A DNA stretch of 17,681 nucleotides from an uncultured Demequina sp. (GCA_937925595.1 CALALQ010000115.1:1-17681); one strand, 5' to 3'. Numbered from the stretch's first letter, positions 1 through 6,445 are shown. A program made the numbers and translations. Notes: generated from the letters alone by a model not told the origin.

Positions 1-2
1 AG

Positions 3-113
3 AACGGCGGGCCCCACCCCGACTGGTGGTTCAGCCGCGAAATCTGCTGGTGCGGCAACGCCCACTACTACTGCATCGCGTGCGGCGCGCAGGGGACACC
101 ATGTCGCTCATGA
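3..113 (+). CDS. Partial small Cys-rich (zinc-ribbon-like) protein, 5' end outside window
   Basis: This frame is open from the window edge to TGA at 111-113; only the last 36 residues are present. It contains CWCGNAHYYCIACG and a later Cys near the end, giving a CxC...CxxC pattern likely to bind one metal ion. The pattern closely matches the next gene (CECGRTHYFCDDCG), including the surrounding Trp and the Pro-Cys after the second pair, so the two look like tandem paralogues. The stop lies 13 nt inside the next gene, which suggests translational coupling. Function is not recognised. Confidence 0.6.
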   Translation, partial: NGGPHPDWWFSREICWCGNAHYYCIACGAQGTPCRS

Positions 114-349
114 CTCGCCTTCGCTGCAAGCACCGGAACCTGTGGACTGGCGCGACGGACTTCTGTGAATGCGGCCGCACTCACTACTTCTGCGATGACT
201 GCGGGATCCGCACCGACCCGTGCTGGGCTGCGCCCCGCTCCGTGCTGCAACGCGGGCGCGAGGATGCCCAGTACGGCTGGTGGTGGGTGCTGAACCGTGT
301 CGACGACCTCCGTCACGCCATCGAGAAAAGGATCCGCCGTGACCGTTGA
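101..349 (+). CDS. Small Cys-rich (zinc-ribbon-like) protein, 82 aa
   Basis: I chose the ATG at 101 because AGGGGA lies just upstream (91-96) and because it overlaps the previous stop, as is usual here; a longer frame from 26 would lie inside the previous gene. The protein has LRCKHRNLW, then CECGRTHYFCDDCG and DPCW, i.e. Cys/His pairs suitable for a structural zinc site, followed by a charged helical C-terminus ending RRDR. It is a paralogue of the truncated gene before it. It may be a nucleic-acid or protein-interaction module, but no specific role can be assigned. Confidence 0.65.
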   Translation: MSLMTRLRCKHRNLWTGATDFCECGRTHYFCDDCGIRTDPCWAAPRSVLQRGREDAQYGWWWVLNRVDDLRHAIEKRIRRDR

Positions 350-494
350 CATCTGCGTTGCGTGCGAAGACGCTCCCGCGACCACCGACTGTGGCGTCGA
401 CCACCACCGCTGCCCGCTCTGCGTGGACTGCCGTGCCGTCCTGGACGGCACCGAGTGGGACGACGCCCCTGAGACCTCGGAGACCACACCGTGA
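339..494 (+). CDS. Small CxxC zinc-finger-like protein, 51 aa
   Basis: The GTG at 339 is preferred over a GTG at 297 because AAAGGA (326-331) sits at ribosome-binding distance from it. The gene overlaps the preceding stop (347-349). The product carries CVACED, then a Cys, a His-His pair, and CPLCVDC, a two-knuckle zinc-ribbon-like layout. The rest is acidic (DGTEWDD). The stop TGA at 492-494 overlaps the next start as GTGA. It is the third consecutive small metal-binding-type protein. Function unknown. Confidence 0.6.
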   Translation: MTVDICVACEDAPATTDCGVDHHRCPLCVDCRAVLDGTEWDDAPETSETTP

Positions 495-1138
495 TCGACG
501 ACCCTGAGACCTGCGAGTTCGCGGACCTCCGCGGCATCCACACGTTCTTCGAGCCTGAGGGCGCGACGCCGGAAGACCGTGAGCACACGCTCAACGTCGT
601 AGGCGAATGGCTCGACATCGACTCCCACCGGTTCACGATGCCCGCCACCGAGTGGGGCCGGGAGCTCAAGAGCGCGATGTCGCACCTGATGGGGATGGCG
701 ACGGCGTACGCCGAAGCGAAGGCGGAGTCGTCGAAGAAGCGCAACGACGCCATCTTCTCCGCCGTCCTCGACGAGTGCCTCGGGTACAACGGCGGGGAGC
801 CGCACGCGACCACCTGGGCGCGCGGAGGGCACCGCAACGATGTCCCGACGCTCTGCGACCGCTGCCAGCGTCTCATCGACAAGCTGCAGAAGCTCGACGC
901 CCCGGCACCGGCCGACGAGACCGTCACCCGAGACGCGGAGAAATACCGGAACGCCCAGGAGGTCATCGAGGAGGTGCACTACCGGTTCCGGATGTACACC
1001 GGCACCGCCGACCTCGTGAACCGGGCGCACCACGTCATCGAGCTCGGCAACGCGGTCAGCGACCTCAGCACCTACCACGTCACCTACGACGGGGACACCG
1101 GCACGCTGCAGTGGGAGCGGGACGACGCGGAAGGCTGA
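491..1138 (+). CDS. Hypothetical protein, 215 aa
   Basis: GTG start with a GGAG at 479-482 and a 4-nt overlap with the gene before. The protein is acidic and mostly helical, with a central segment (about residues 92-135) containing ECLGYNGGEPHATTW and CDRCQRLIDKL. The CxxC plus nearby His residues could form a metal site. No family recognised. It is the last gene of the first rightward operon: its stop is followed by tandem AGGAGG repeats and a new promoter-like element rather than an obvious terminator. Confidence 0.7.
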   Translation: MIDDPETCEFADLRGIHTFFEPEGATPEDREHTLNVVGEWLDIDSHRFTMPATEWGRELKSAMSHLMGMATAYAEAKAESSKKRNDAIFSAVLDECLGYNGGEPHATTWARGGHRNDVPTLCDRCQRLIDKLQKLDAPAPADETVTRDAEKYRNAQEVIEEVHYRFRMYTGTADLVNRAHHVIELGNAVSDLSTYHVTYDGDTGTLQWERDDAEG

Positions 1139-1157
1139 GCTGCCTCTCCTCCTCACG

Positions 1158-1190
1158 TTAGGAGGTGGTTAGGAGGTGGTTAGGAGGTGC
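1158..1190 (+). repeat. Three tandem 11-bp repeats TTAGGAGGTGG
   Basis: Three back-to-back copies of TTAGGAGGTG(G/C) begin at 1158, 1169 and 1180. Each contains a perfect Shine-Dalgarno core (AGGAGG), yet no start codon lies at proper distance. CCTCCT at 1148-1153 can pair with the first AGGAGG (1160-1165). The array ends directly against the TGCGCATA block, and the second copy occupies the position of the upstream promoter block. Confidence 0.85.
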
Positions 1191-1204
1191 TGTGCGCATA
1201 GGGG
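1170..1204 (+). promoter_or_regulatory. Bipartite promoter-like element, copy 1 (diverged first block)
   Basis: TGCGCATAGGGG at 1193-1204 matches the conserved second block of the repeated element. The position 18 nt upstream, where others have TGACC, holds TTAGGA from the tandem repeat, so the first block is poorly conserved. It lies 47 nt upstream of the dut start and probably drives dut. The promoter role is inferred from recurrence. Confidence 0.55.
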
Positions 1205-1214
1205 TGAGGTCCCA

Positions 1215-1233
1215 GCGGCTCCACCGGGGCCGC
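1215..1233 (+). promoter_or_regulatory. Leader hairpin upstream of dut
   Basis: GCGGCTCC (1215-1222) and GGGGCCGC (1226-1233) pair over 8 bp with one G-U, leaving a 3-nt loop. The hairpin lies between the promoter-like element and the ribosome-binding site (AGGAAG, 1240-1245), so it would form the 5' end of the dut mRNA. A similarly placed hairpin occurs at 6399-6434. Confidence 0.5.
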
Positions 1234-1250
1234 GCGAACAGGAAGACCCC

Positions 1251-1700
1251 ATGACGAACCTCGAGCTCCGCTACGAACTCCTCTCCGACACCGCCACGCC
1301 CCCGAAGCGCGCGCACGAGACCGACGCCGGTTTCGACCTCCACGCCGACGAGCAGGTCTGGCTCGAGCCCGGCGAGTACCGCCTCATCCACTGCGGTGTC
1401 GCGATCGCCCTCCCCGAGGGCACCGCAGGGCTCGTCTGCCCCCGCTCGGGCCTTGCCGGCAAGCGCGGCATCACCGTCCTCAACGCGCCCGGTGTCATCG
1501 ACGCCGGCTACCGCGGCGAGACGAAGGTCATCCTCATCAACCACTCCGACAAGGGCTTCCTCGTCGAGGTCGGCGACCGCATCGCCCAACTCGTCATCAC
1601 CCCGTTCATCGCGCCGACCTTCGTCGAAGCGAATGTGACCGAGGAGGAGACGGACCGTGGCACTTCCGGCTTCGGGTCGACAGGGGTCGCGAGCGCCTGA
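1251..1700 (+). CDS. dut: Deoxyuridine 5'-triphosphate nucleotidohydrolase (dUTPase)
   Basis: Hydrolyses dUTP to dUMP and pyrophosphate, keeping uracil out of DNA and supplying the dTMP precursor; the family is trimeric and cytosolic. At 149 aa it is the usual length for a homotrimeric enzyme and all five motifs are present: AGFDLHA (26-32), PRSGLAGKRGI (64-74), GVIDAGYRGE (81-90, with the water-activating Asp84), GDRIAQLVI (108-116) and RGTSGFGSTG (136-145, the P-loop-like C-terminal arm). ATG 1251 is chosen because AGGAAG precedes it; an in-frame extension upstream would run through the leader hairpin and promoter element. It is a single-gene unit ended by the hairpin at 1725-1758. Common in phages, it fits a DNA-replication role. 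Confidence 0.95.
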   Translation: MTNLELRYELLSDTATPPKRAHETDAGFDLHADEQVWLEPGEYRLIHCGVAIALPEGTAGLVCPRSGLAGKRGITVLNAPGVIDAGYRGETKVILINHSDKGFLVEVGDRIAQLVITPFIAPTFVEANVTEEETDRGTSGFGSTGVASA

Positions 1701-1724
1701 GCGCCCACTCCCCCTCGCCTCCCT

Positions 1725-1758
1725 GCTGCCCCGCGTGCTCACCCGCACGCGGGGCAGC
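1725..1758. terminator. Bidirectional hairpin terminator between convergent units
   Basis: CTGCCCCGCGTGC (1726-1738) and GCACGCGGGGCAG (1745-1757) are perfect inverted repeats with a 6-nt loop; G1725-C1758 extends the stem to 14 bp. It lies between dut (+) and the leftward operon ending at 1826. No clear U-tract follows on either strand, as is common in high-GC actinobacterial DNA. Smaller hairpins follow (TCCCG-TTC-CGGGA and TGCGG-TGGTT-CCGCA, both within about 1766-1796). Confidence 0.8.
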
Positions 1759-1825
1759 GTCGTCTCCCGTTCCGGGAATGCGGTGGTTCCGCAGGTGGCG
1801 GAGAAGGGCGATATCCCGAACGGGC

Positions 1826-2713
1826 TCACCTGCGGGGCGCGTGGAACCCTTCCACGTACGCGAGGTCGATGAGCTGGGCGGCCTGCTCCTTGGTGAGACC
1901 GCAGCGAGGTCCGGTCAGCGTGTCGATGATGGAGTCGGTGTCGACGGCTTGGCCCCGCTGGTCGATCGCGTGGTCAGCCAGGATCCACGCGAGGTGCGCG
2001 TGGCGCGGGTGCGCCTTCTCGATGCGGGCTTCGACGAGCTTGAACACGCGCTGACCTTCCGGTGAACCGAACTGGTCACGGACCATCTGCGCGTACCTGC
2101 GCTGCCCCGCGCGGCGACGGCGCCGGCGCAGCTCCTGCTGCCCGTCCGTAGTGCCAGCCAGGCCCAGCCACTCCTCCATGACGGCGACGTCATCGGCGGT
2201 GATGCCGGTGAGTGGGTTCACCTCGTGCAAGAGGGTGAGCGCCCGGTCGCGGGGCGGGCGACGCTCAACGAAGTCGAAGATGTTGTCGTCAACCCACAGG
2301 ACGGGACGCCCCGGGAACGCGGCGCGGAGGTTCCGTGCCTTCCAGGATGAGGACGACTCCTTGAACCGGGGCTCCTCGTGGAGGAGAGCGTCCTCGAGGT
2401 GGGGGATGCCGAGCACGTCAGCGAAGTAGGTGTTCGCGTGCTCCTTCCATGTGGTTGCCCACACGAGCTCCACGTCACGGTCAACCAGCGACTGCACCCA
2501 GGTGCGGCCCGGGCCCGAGATGAGGTCAGTGAACGTGAGGGTGCCGTCGGCATCCCAGTCCAGTTCACGGTGGAACCAGTTTCGGGGCCACGCGTCGGAG
2601 CGGAACGTCACGGGCACTTCGAGCGCGTCCGCCGGCGCCTCCCCATCGCGGGAGAAGATGCGGAACACTCCGTCCAGGTCGAGGGCGACGACGGGGCGGA
2701 GGCTGTCGCTCAC
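1826..2713 (-). CDS. HAD-fold phosphatase domain (RNA-repair-associated type) fused to an unknown C-terminal domain, 295 aa
   Basis: The N-terminal half has the HAD signature in order: ALDLDGV (nucleophile Asp12, acid/base Asp14), ATTWKEHAN (motif II, Thr87/88), Lys125 in WKARNL (motif III) and VLWVDDN (motif IV, Asp142/143). The spacing and the TTW...AN element resemble the HAD domains found in 'Swiss Army Knife' RNA-repair proteins, which suggests a polynucleotide or nucleotide phosphatase; this is family inference. Residues about 190-295 begin with an Arg-rich stretch (LRRRRRR) and are helical, possibly nucleic-acid binding. It is last in a four-gene leftward operon and overlaps the gene before it by 4 nt. 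Substrate unknown. Confidence 0.75.
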   Translation of the reverse strand: MSDSLRPVVALDLDGVFRIFSRDGEAPADALEVPVTFRSDAWPRNWFHRELDWDADGTLTFTDLISGPGRTWVQSLVDRDVELVWATTWKEHANTYFADVLGIPHLEDALLHEEPRFKESSSSWKARNLRAAFPGRPVLWVDDNIFDFVERRPPRDRALTLLHEVNPLTGITADDVAVMEEWLGLAGTTDGQQELRRRRRRAGQRRYAQMVRDQFGSPEGQRVFKLVEARIEKAHPRHAHLAWILADHAIDQRGQAVDTDSIIDTLTGPRCGLTKEQAAQLIDLAYVEGFHAPRR

Positions 2714-3369
2714 GCAGCCACCGCGACCTCTCGCAGGGCGGCGAGCTTGCTGTCGAGAGCGCGGCGAGCGCGAACGAGTTCATAGTGGTCATCGTCGGCG
2801 TGGACGATGGCGTAGTGGAGGTTCCCATCCCCGCCCTTCTGGATGTTCACGACGTGGTCGAGGGAACGCTCGAACTGACGGGATGCGCGCTGGCACCAGG
2901 TGAGGGTCTCGCGGACGGCTCCGGTCTCCTCGATCGTCATGTGTGGGAGCGGCTGGGCGGCAAGTGACTGGTCCACGAGAGGGCTGAGCAGCACCGCTCG
3001 CGCCTGCATGTCTTCGGTGTACCGGAGATGTGCCCGCCGGGCGATGATCTGCTTCTCGGGAAGCACCTCCGCGCCCTTCCGGAGGAAGACGCGGACGACT
3101 ATGCCCTTGCGCGTGGGGAGGACGAACACATCTTCCGGGTGGTAATGCTCCACGTTCAGGTGCCGGCGTTCCTCGACGTCATCAAGGTTGAACAGGACGA
3201 CGGCGGTCGCGAGTTCCTCGTCGGTGAGTTCGGCCTCGCTGACACTGTACGTGTCCTTGGCCGTCAGGTCGACCGTGCCGTAGCGGGTGGACACCTGGGC
3301 GTATCCGTCGCGTCGGAACGGGTGCTCCGGGGTGTACGAGATGATGTCGTTGTGGCGGAGGTCGGTCAC
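2710..3369 (-). CDS. Hypothetical protein, 219 aa
   Basis: Overlaps both neighbours in the leftward operon by 4 nt (ATGA). The N-terminal ~100 residues look beta-rich (YGTVDLTAKDTYSV, GIVVRVFLRKGAE). The C-terminal half is helical with many Arg/Gln residues, and has one Cys in LTWCQRASRQF. No membrane segment or signal peptide is visible. Not recognised; tight coupling suggests a joint role with the HAD-fusion protein downstream. Confidence 0.75.
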   Translation of the reverse strand: MTDLRHNDIISYTPEHPFRRDGYAQVSTRYGTVDLTAKDTYSVSEAELTDEELATAVVLFNLDDVEERRHLNVEHYHPEDVFVLPTRKGIVVRVFLRKGAEVLPEKQIIARRAHLRYTEDMQARAVLLSPLVDQSLAAQPLPHMTIEETGAVRETLTWCQRASRQFERSLDHVVNIQKGGDGNLHYAIVHADDDHYELVRARRALDSKLAALREVAVAA

Positions 3370-4040
3370 TGCTGGCCCTCCTCGATGGTGAGCTTAGGGA
3401 CGCTGACGTTCGCGGCGCCGACGGCACGCTTGGCTTCGAGCACCTGCGTCTCGATGTCCACGCGGGCCTGCTGGACGATGTCCTCGGCGGTCCGGTTCAG
3501 CTCGCGGGCGAGGTACCAGACGTTCGGCTTGGCGTTTCGGACGGTGCTGTTCAGGCGGGAGTGCGCCTCCCGGAGGGCCTTCTTCCCGGCACCGGACTCG
3601 ATCGCTTCGCCGAGCTCGGCGACCTTCGCCTCGATGTCGGCGAGCATCTTGTCGGCTGCCTCGTCCACGCCCTTGAGGGACGCTTCGATGCGGGGCTCGA
3701 ACGGGATGCCGGGGACGTGACCGCCGGGAAGCCAGCGGAGGGTCACAGGGACGCCGGACCCGATGCCGACGGAGGAGACCAGCGACCCCCACTGGGCGAG
3801 GGTCATCTCGATCTCGATGAGCTGATTAGTGGCGTGGACACGGTCCTGACGGCTGTCTCGGGAGCGCTCGGCCGCGTGGATGGCGAGGGTGATGGACTGG
3901 CCGGAGAGCACGTCACTGCCGAACAGGACACCGTCGCCACCGGACTTGCGGGAGACAGTGACCGTGCCGAACGCCGGGTGGGCCTCGATGACCTCGTCGC
4001 CGAAGTGACCGGGGCGGGATTCGATGGGCTGGATGTTCAT
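3366..4040 (-). CDS. Hypothetical protein with C-terminal coiled coil, 224 aa
   Basis: Second gene of the leftward operon, with 4-nt overlaps on both sides. Residues 1 to about 115 appear beta-rich (PAFGTVTVSRKSGG, VTLRWLPGGHVP). From about residue 125 to 210 the sequence is strongly helical with heptad-like hydrophobics (ADKMLADIEAKVAELGEAI, and ARVDIETQVLEAKRAV later), consistent with a coiled coil. A segment like NAKPNVWYLARELNRTAED links the helices. A DNA- or protein-binding role is possible, but no family is recognised. Confidence 0.75.
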   Translation of the reverse strand: MNIQPIESRPGHFGDEVIEAHPAFGTVTVSRKSGGDGVLFGSDVLSGQSITLAIHAAERSRDSRQDRVHATNQLIEIEMTLAQWGSLVSSVGIGSGVPVTLRWLPGGHVPGIPFEPRIEASLKGVDEAADKMLADIEAKVAELGEAIESGAGKKALREAHSRLNSTVRNAKPNVWYLARELNRTAEDIVQQARVDIETQVLEAKRAVGAANVSVPKLTIEEGQQ

Positions 4041-4372
4041 GCTGCTGCCTCCATGGCGGTCTTGAATGATGCGACGGTGTGCTCTTCGTAGTCGTCGTCG
4101 GTGACGTAGGCGATGGTGCCCACCTGGGTGCGGTAGCCGCCCATGGACGCCAGCACGCCGGGGCGGTCCGCGTGAACCTTCTTGGCGATGGCGATGAGCG
4201 ACTCTGCGTCCTCGACGGGGCCGGTGATGACGACCTCAGCGGCGATGCTGGGACCGGCCTTGACCTCCCAGTCGTCGAACGAGCACTGACGGACCTCGAC
4301 GGTGAGGTGCTCGGGAAGAGCTTCGCGGAGGGCGTTCGGCTGGGTGGTGCCGACGTGGAGCTTGATGGTCAT
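4037..4372 (-). CDS. Hypothetical protein, 111 aa, first gene of leftward operon
   Basis: ATG at 4372 preceded by GAAAGG. It is the promoter-proximal gene of the leftward unit, about 35 nt downstream of the minus-strand element at 4409-4443, and its end overlaps the next start by 4 nt. The small mixed alpha/beta protein has one Cys (VRQCSFDDW) and a middle segment AESLIAIAKKVHADRPGVLA. Function unknown. Confidence 0.75.
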   Translation of the reverse strand: MTIKLHVGTTQPNALREALPEHLTVEVRQCSFDDWEVKAGPSIAAEVVITGPVEDAESLIAIAKKVHADRPGVLASMGGYRTQVGTIAYVTDDDYEEHTVASFKTAMEAAA

Positions 4373-4408
4373 GAGGTGCGCCTTTCAGGTTGCTCGTGGC
4401 TGTCCCCT

Positions 4409-4443
4409 CCTACATGCGCAGTCCCGCCTGATTCTGCTGGTCA
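4409..4443 (-). promoter_or_regulatory. Bipartite promoter-like element, copy 2 (leftward)
   Basis: On the minus strand TGACC (4443-4439), exactly 18 nt, then TGCGCATGTAGG (4420-4409). It faces the four-gene leftward operon and its first block overlaps the spacer of the rightward copy at 4429-4461. Having the same signal in the opposite orientation upstream of an opposite-strand operon is the best internal evidence that this element directs transcription. Confidence 0.75.
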
Positions 4444-4461
4444 CCCGCGCACGCGCATAGA
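4429..4461 (+). promoter_or_regulatory. Bipartite promoter-like element, copy 3 (rightward)
   Basis: TGATT (4429-4433), 18 nt, then CGCGCATAGA (4452-4461). The ATG of the next gene is at 4469, only 10 nt after the GCGCAT core, with no Shine-Dalgarno between, so the transcript may be leaderless. Confidence 0.65.
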
Positions 4462-4468
4462 CGATGCC

Positions 4469-4591
4469 ATGACCTCCTCGCTCAGCGACCCTCGCGTCTC
4501 CGACCTTCTCCGCCTGGTGTCTGTCACCGACCCCACCATCGCGGCCCGCCTCACCTCCGCGCTCCCCGTGCTCCGCCCGCAGGCGTCCTGA
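4469..4591 (+). CDS. Small hypothetical protein, 40 aa
   Basis: The frame from ATG 4469 to TGA 4589-4591 encodes a short Leu/Ser-rich peptide (MTSSLSDPRVSDLLRLV at its N-terminus). The ATG lies immediately downstream of a promoter-like element without a ribosome-binding site. The stop overlaps the MmcB start as TGATG, which suggests translational coupling. It could be a true small protein or a leader ORF that sets translation of the next gene. Confidence 0.55.
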   Translation: MTSSLSDPRVSDLLRLVSVTDPTIAARLTSALPVLRPQAS

Positions 4592-5034
4592 TGGACGCGA
4601 AGTTCATCCTCGCCGCCATCCGCCGAAAGTACCCGGAGGCGGCGATCGTCCCGGAGGTGACGATGGACGACCCGGCCTACGACGCCGGCCAGCGTGTCAC
4701 CCCGGACGGGGAGAAGGTGTCGGAGTTCCGCCGCATCGACGCGCTCATGTTCCAGACGCTCGTGCGGACCGCCATCGAGATCAAGACGACCGCTACGGAC
4801 TTCCGCCGGGACACGTGGGCGAAGCGCCGCCCCTGGTTCAACGTCGTGCACCGGTTCGTGTACGTCGTGCCGGACTACCTGGACGTGAAGGCTCCGCACA
4901 ACTGCGGCCTGTGGCATGTCCATGACGACCAGAGCATCACTGTCGTCACGAAAGCCAAGGTGTCGCCGACCCCGGAACCTCTCCCCCAGCAGGTCGTCCA
5001 GAGTCTCGCGTACCGGGCGTCGAAAGCACGGTGA
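4591..5034 (+). CDS. MmcB-like PD-(D/E)XK nuclease-fold protein, 147 aa
   Basis: The motif RRIDAL (Asp50) followed by TAIEIKTTATDFRRD (Glu63-x-Lys65), with Glu22 upstream, is the PD-(D/E)XK active-site arrangement. The downstream KRRPWFNVVHRFVYVVP is typical of MmcB-related DNA repair proteins, and the length fits that single-domain family. The expected role is DNA repair or nuclease activity on phage or host DNA in the cytosol; biochemical specificity is not deducible. It is coupled to the 40-aa ORF before it, and its TGA stop is part of the next promoter-like element. Confidence 0.8.
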   Translation: MDAKFILAAIRRKYPEAAIVPEVTMDDPAYDAGQRVTPDGEKVSEFRRIDALMFQTLVRTAIEIKTTATDFRRDTWAKRRPWFNVVHRFVYVVPDYLDVKAPHNCGLWHVHDDQSITVVTKAKVSPTPEPLPQQVVQSLAYRASKAR

Positions 5035-5066
5035 CCCGCCGTACCGCCCTCTACTGCGCATGGAGG
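5032..5066 (+). promoter_or_regulatory. Bipartite promoter-like element, copy 4
   Basis: TGACC (5032-5036, its TGA being the MmcB stop codon), 18 nt, then TGCGCATGGAGG (5055-5066). The GGAGGG within or after the second block also sits 4 nt before the GTG start at 5071, so it may double as the ribosome-binding site. Confidence 0.75.
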
Positions 5067-5070
5067 GACG

Positions 5071-5523
5071 GTGATCGCTATCAACCGTCGCGGCCGTGAG
5101 CCGCTGTACATCTCGCTGCCCGACTTCAACAAGGGCTATCGCTGCCCCGGCAACTCCGGCGAGGGCATGCGTTCCAACAAGGTCGACTGGTGCAACAACG
5201 AGCTCGCCCCCGGCCAGAGTCGCTGGGCGCTCGTCGTCCGGGCTGGAGCCCGTCCTCCGAGGGGTGTCGAGCACCCCTCGGACCTGCCTGGGTTCTTCTC
5301 GTGGCGGATCCGGCGGACCAACTGCTGCAACACCATCGTCCTCCCGCAGTTCCTCTACTACTTCACGCCCGGCGCGTGGTTCCGCTTCTACCCGGCCTGG
5401 GAGTCCGGCGGTGTCCGCCACCGCGCGCGCATCCGTCTCGGGTCGGCTTGGCAGCCGCTCGAGTCCTTCGTGTGGCGCGTGCGCGCCATCTTCGTCCGCG
5501 CTGGCCGCCGCATCTTCTCCTGA
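5071..5523 (+). CDS. Hypothetical protein, 150 aa
   Basis: GTG start supported by GGAGGG at 5062-5067. The protein is basic and rich in aromatic residues and Arg, with Cys at the CPGN, WCNNE and NCCNT positions. The middle is hydrophobic and Tyr/Phe-rich (LPQFLYYFTPGAWFRFYP), and the C-terminus is Arg-rich ending RRIFS. No clean transmembrane helix or known domain is recognised. First gene of a unit followed by a 50-aa ORF and a HAD phosphatase. Confidence 0.7.
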   Translation: MIAINRRGREPLYISLPDFNKGYRCPGNSGEGMRSNKVDWCNNELAPGQSRWALVVRAGARPPRGVEHPSDLPGFFSWRIRRTNCCNTIVLPQFLYYFTPGAWFRFYPAWESGGVRHRARIRLGSAWQPLESFVWRVRAIFVRAGRRIFS

Positions 5524-5533
5524 GAGCCCCCGC

Positions 5534-5686
5534 ATGCTCGTCACGTACCGCACCGAGATCGCCCTGTTCTGCGACGGCGCCGAACACAACGCTCACGTCG
5601 CCACGACCCGCTCCTCAGACCTGCATGAGGCGACCATCCAGGCCGCCGCGACCAGGGCGGAAAAGGCGGCTGTCGCCGCAGGGTAA
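5534..5686 (+). CDS. Small hypothetical protein, 50 aa
   Basis: ATG 5534 lies 10 nt after the preceding stop, with GAGAG as a weak ribosome-binding site. The product starts MLVTYRTEIALFCDGAEHN, suggesting a short beta-hairpin with a Cys, then a helical Ala-rich tail. It fills the gap to the HAD gene, which starts 5 nt later. Unknown function. Confidence 0.6.
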   Translation: MLVTYRTEIALFCDGAEHNAHVATTRSSDLHEATIQAAATRAEKAAVAAG

Positions 5687-5691
5687 CGGTC

Positions 5692-6372
5692 ATGCCGACC
5701 CGCTCCATCCTCTTCGACATCGACGGAACTCTCCTCACAGGCGCCTGTGACCACCTGACCTCGCTCGCGGACACGCTCAACGAGGTGCCGGGAAGCCGCG
5801 TCGCGTTCGAGATGCGAGGGGAACGCCCCCACGTCGAGGGTGTGGACCTGGCTGGGTTCATCGACGTGCAGATCGTCCGGACTCTGCTCCCTGACCAGCC
5901 CGCGCACGAGGTCCGCCGCATCATGGCGCAGTACGCGGACACATTCACGTCCCGCATCAACGCGGGCGTCGCCGCCGCCGGAACCCTCGTCCCGGGTGCC
6001 CGTGAGGTTCTCGAAGGCCTCCGTGACCGCGGTTTCTCCCTCGGTATATCCACCGGCAACGCGCACCGCATCGCCCGCGCGAAGCTCCGCCTTCACCGAC
6101 TCGACGACTTCTTCGCGTTCTCTTCCAGCCTCGGGTTCGGTGACGTGCATGCGGACCGCACCGCCGCTGCCCGCGCCGCCATCGTCGACACCGACTACCC
6201 GGCCGCGTGGTGCGCGATCGTCGGGGACACCGCGGCGGACATGCGCGCCGCCCGCGCTACCGGTGCACGGGGCATCGGGGTGCTGACCGGCGCTGCCACC
6301 GCCGATGAACTCCGCACCGCCGGGGCTGTGGACATCATCGGGTCTGTCGCGGACCTCCCCACCGTCCTCTGA
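5692..6372 (+). CDS. HAD-superfamily phosphatase, phosphoglycolate-phosphatase-like, 226 aa
   Basis: Motif I FDIDGTLL (nucleophile Asp9, Asp11), a helical cap (about residues 18-105), motif II GISTGN (Ser120/Thr121), Arg156 in HADRTAA where the motif III base is normally Lys or Arg, and motif IV IVGDTAADMRAA (Asp179, Asp183). The length and layout fit a type C1-cap haloacid dehalogenase phosphatase acting on a small phosphorylated metabolite or nucleotide. Substrate cannot be told. In a phage context it may act in nucleotide salvage or modification. Its stop TGA starts the next promoter-like element. Confidence 0.85.
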   Translation: MPTRSILFDIDGTLLTGACDHLTSLADTLNEVPGSRVAFEMRGERPHVEGVDLAGFIDVQIVRTLLPDQPAHEVRRIMAQYADTFTSRINAGVAAAGTLVPGAREVLEGLRDRGFSLGISTGNAHRIARAKLRLHRLDDFFAFSSSLGFGDVHADRTAAARAAIVDTDYPAAWCAIVGDTAADMRAARATGARGIGVLTGAATADELRTAGAVDIIGSVADLPTVL

Positions 6373-6403
6373 CCCACATTTCGTCGCGGACTGCGCATGG
6401 AGG
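6370..6403 (+). promoter_or_regulatory. Bipartite promoter-like element, copy 5 (17-nt spacer)
   Basis: TGACC (6370-6374, containing the stop codon of the HAD gene), 17 nt, TGCGCATGGAGG (6392-6403). It is the only copy with a 17-nt rather than an 18-nt spacer. It precedes the long gene run from 6446 to 9019. Confidence 0.75.
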
Positions 6404-6434
6404 TCGTGCAGGCATGGGCCTGCGTGACACCTCC
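6399..6434 (+). promoter_or_regulatory. Strong leader hairpin before the 6446 gene
   Basis: Outer stem GGAGGT (6399-6404) with ACCTCC (6429-6434), inner stem GCAGGC (6408-6413) with GCCTGC (6418-6423), loop ATGG. The bases between can add one C-G and two G-U pairs with a 2-nt bulge. The ribosome-binding site GGAG (6437-6440) begins just after the stem, so the structure would sit between the promoter element and translation start. Confidence 0.6.
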
Positions 6435-6445
6435 CTGGAGACCCC

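Noticed and set aside
68..1156. Long minus-strand open frame (362 codons)
   Set aside because: Antisense to overlapping plus-strand genes with ribosome-binding sites and coupled starts; low-complexity Val/Arg/Gly composition typical of shadow frames in high-GC DNA.
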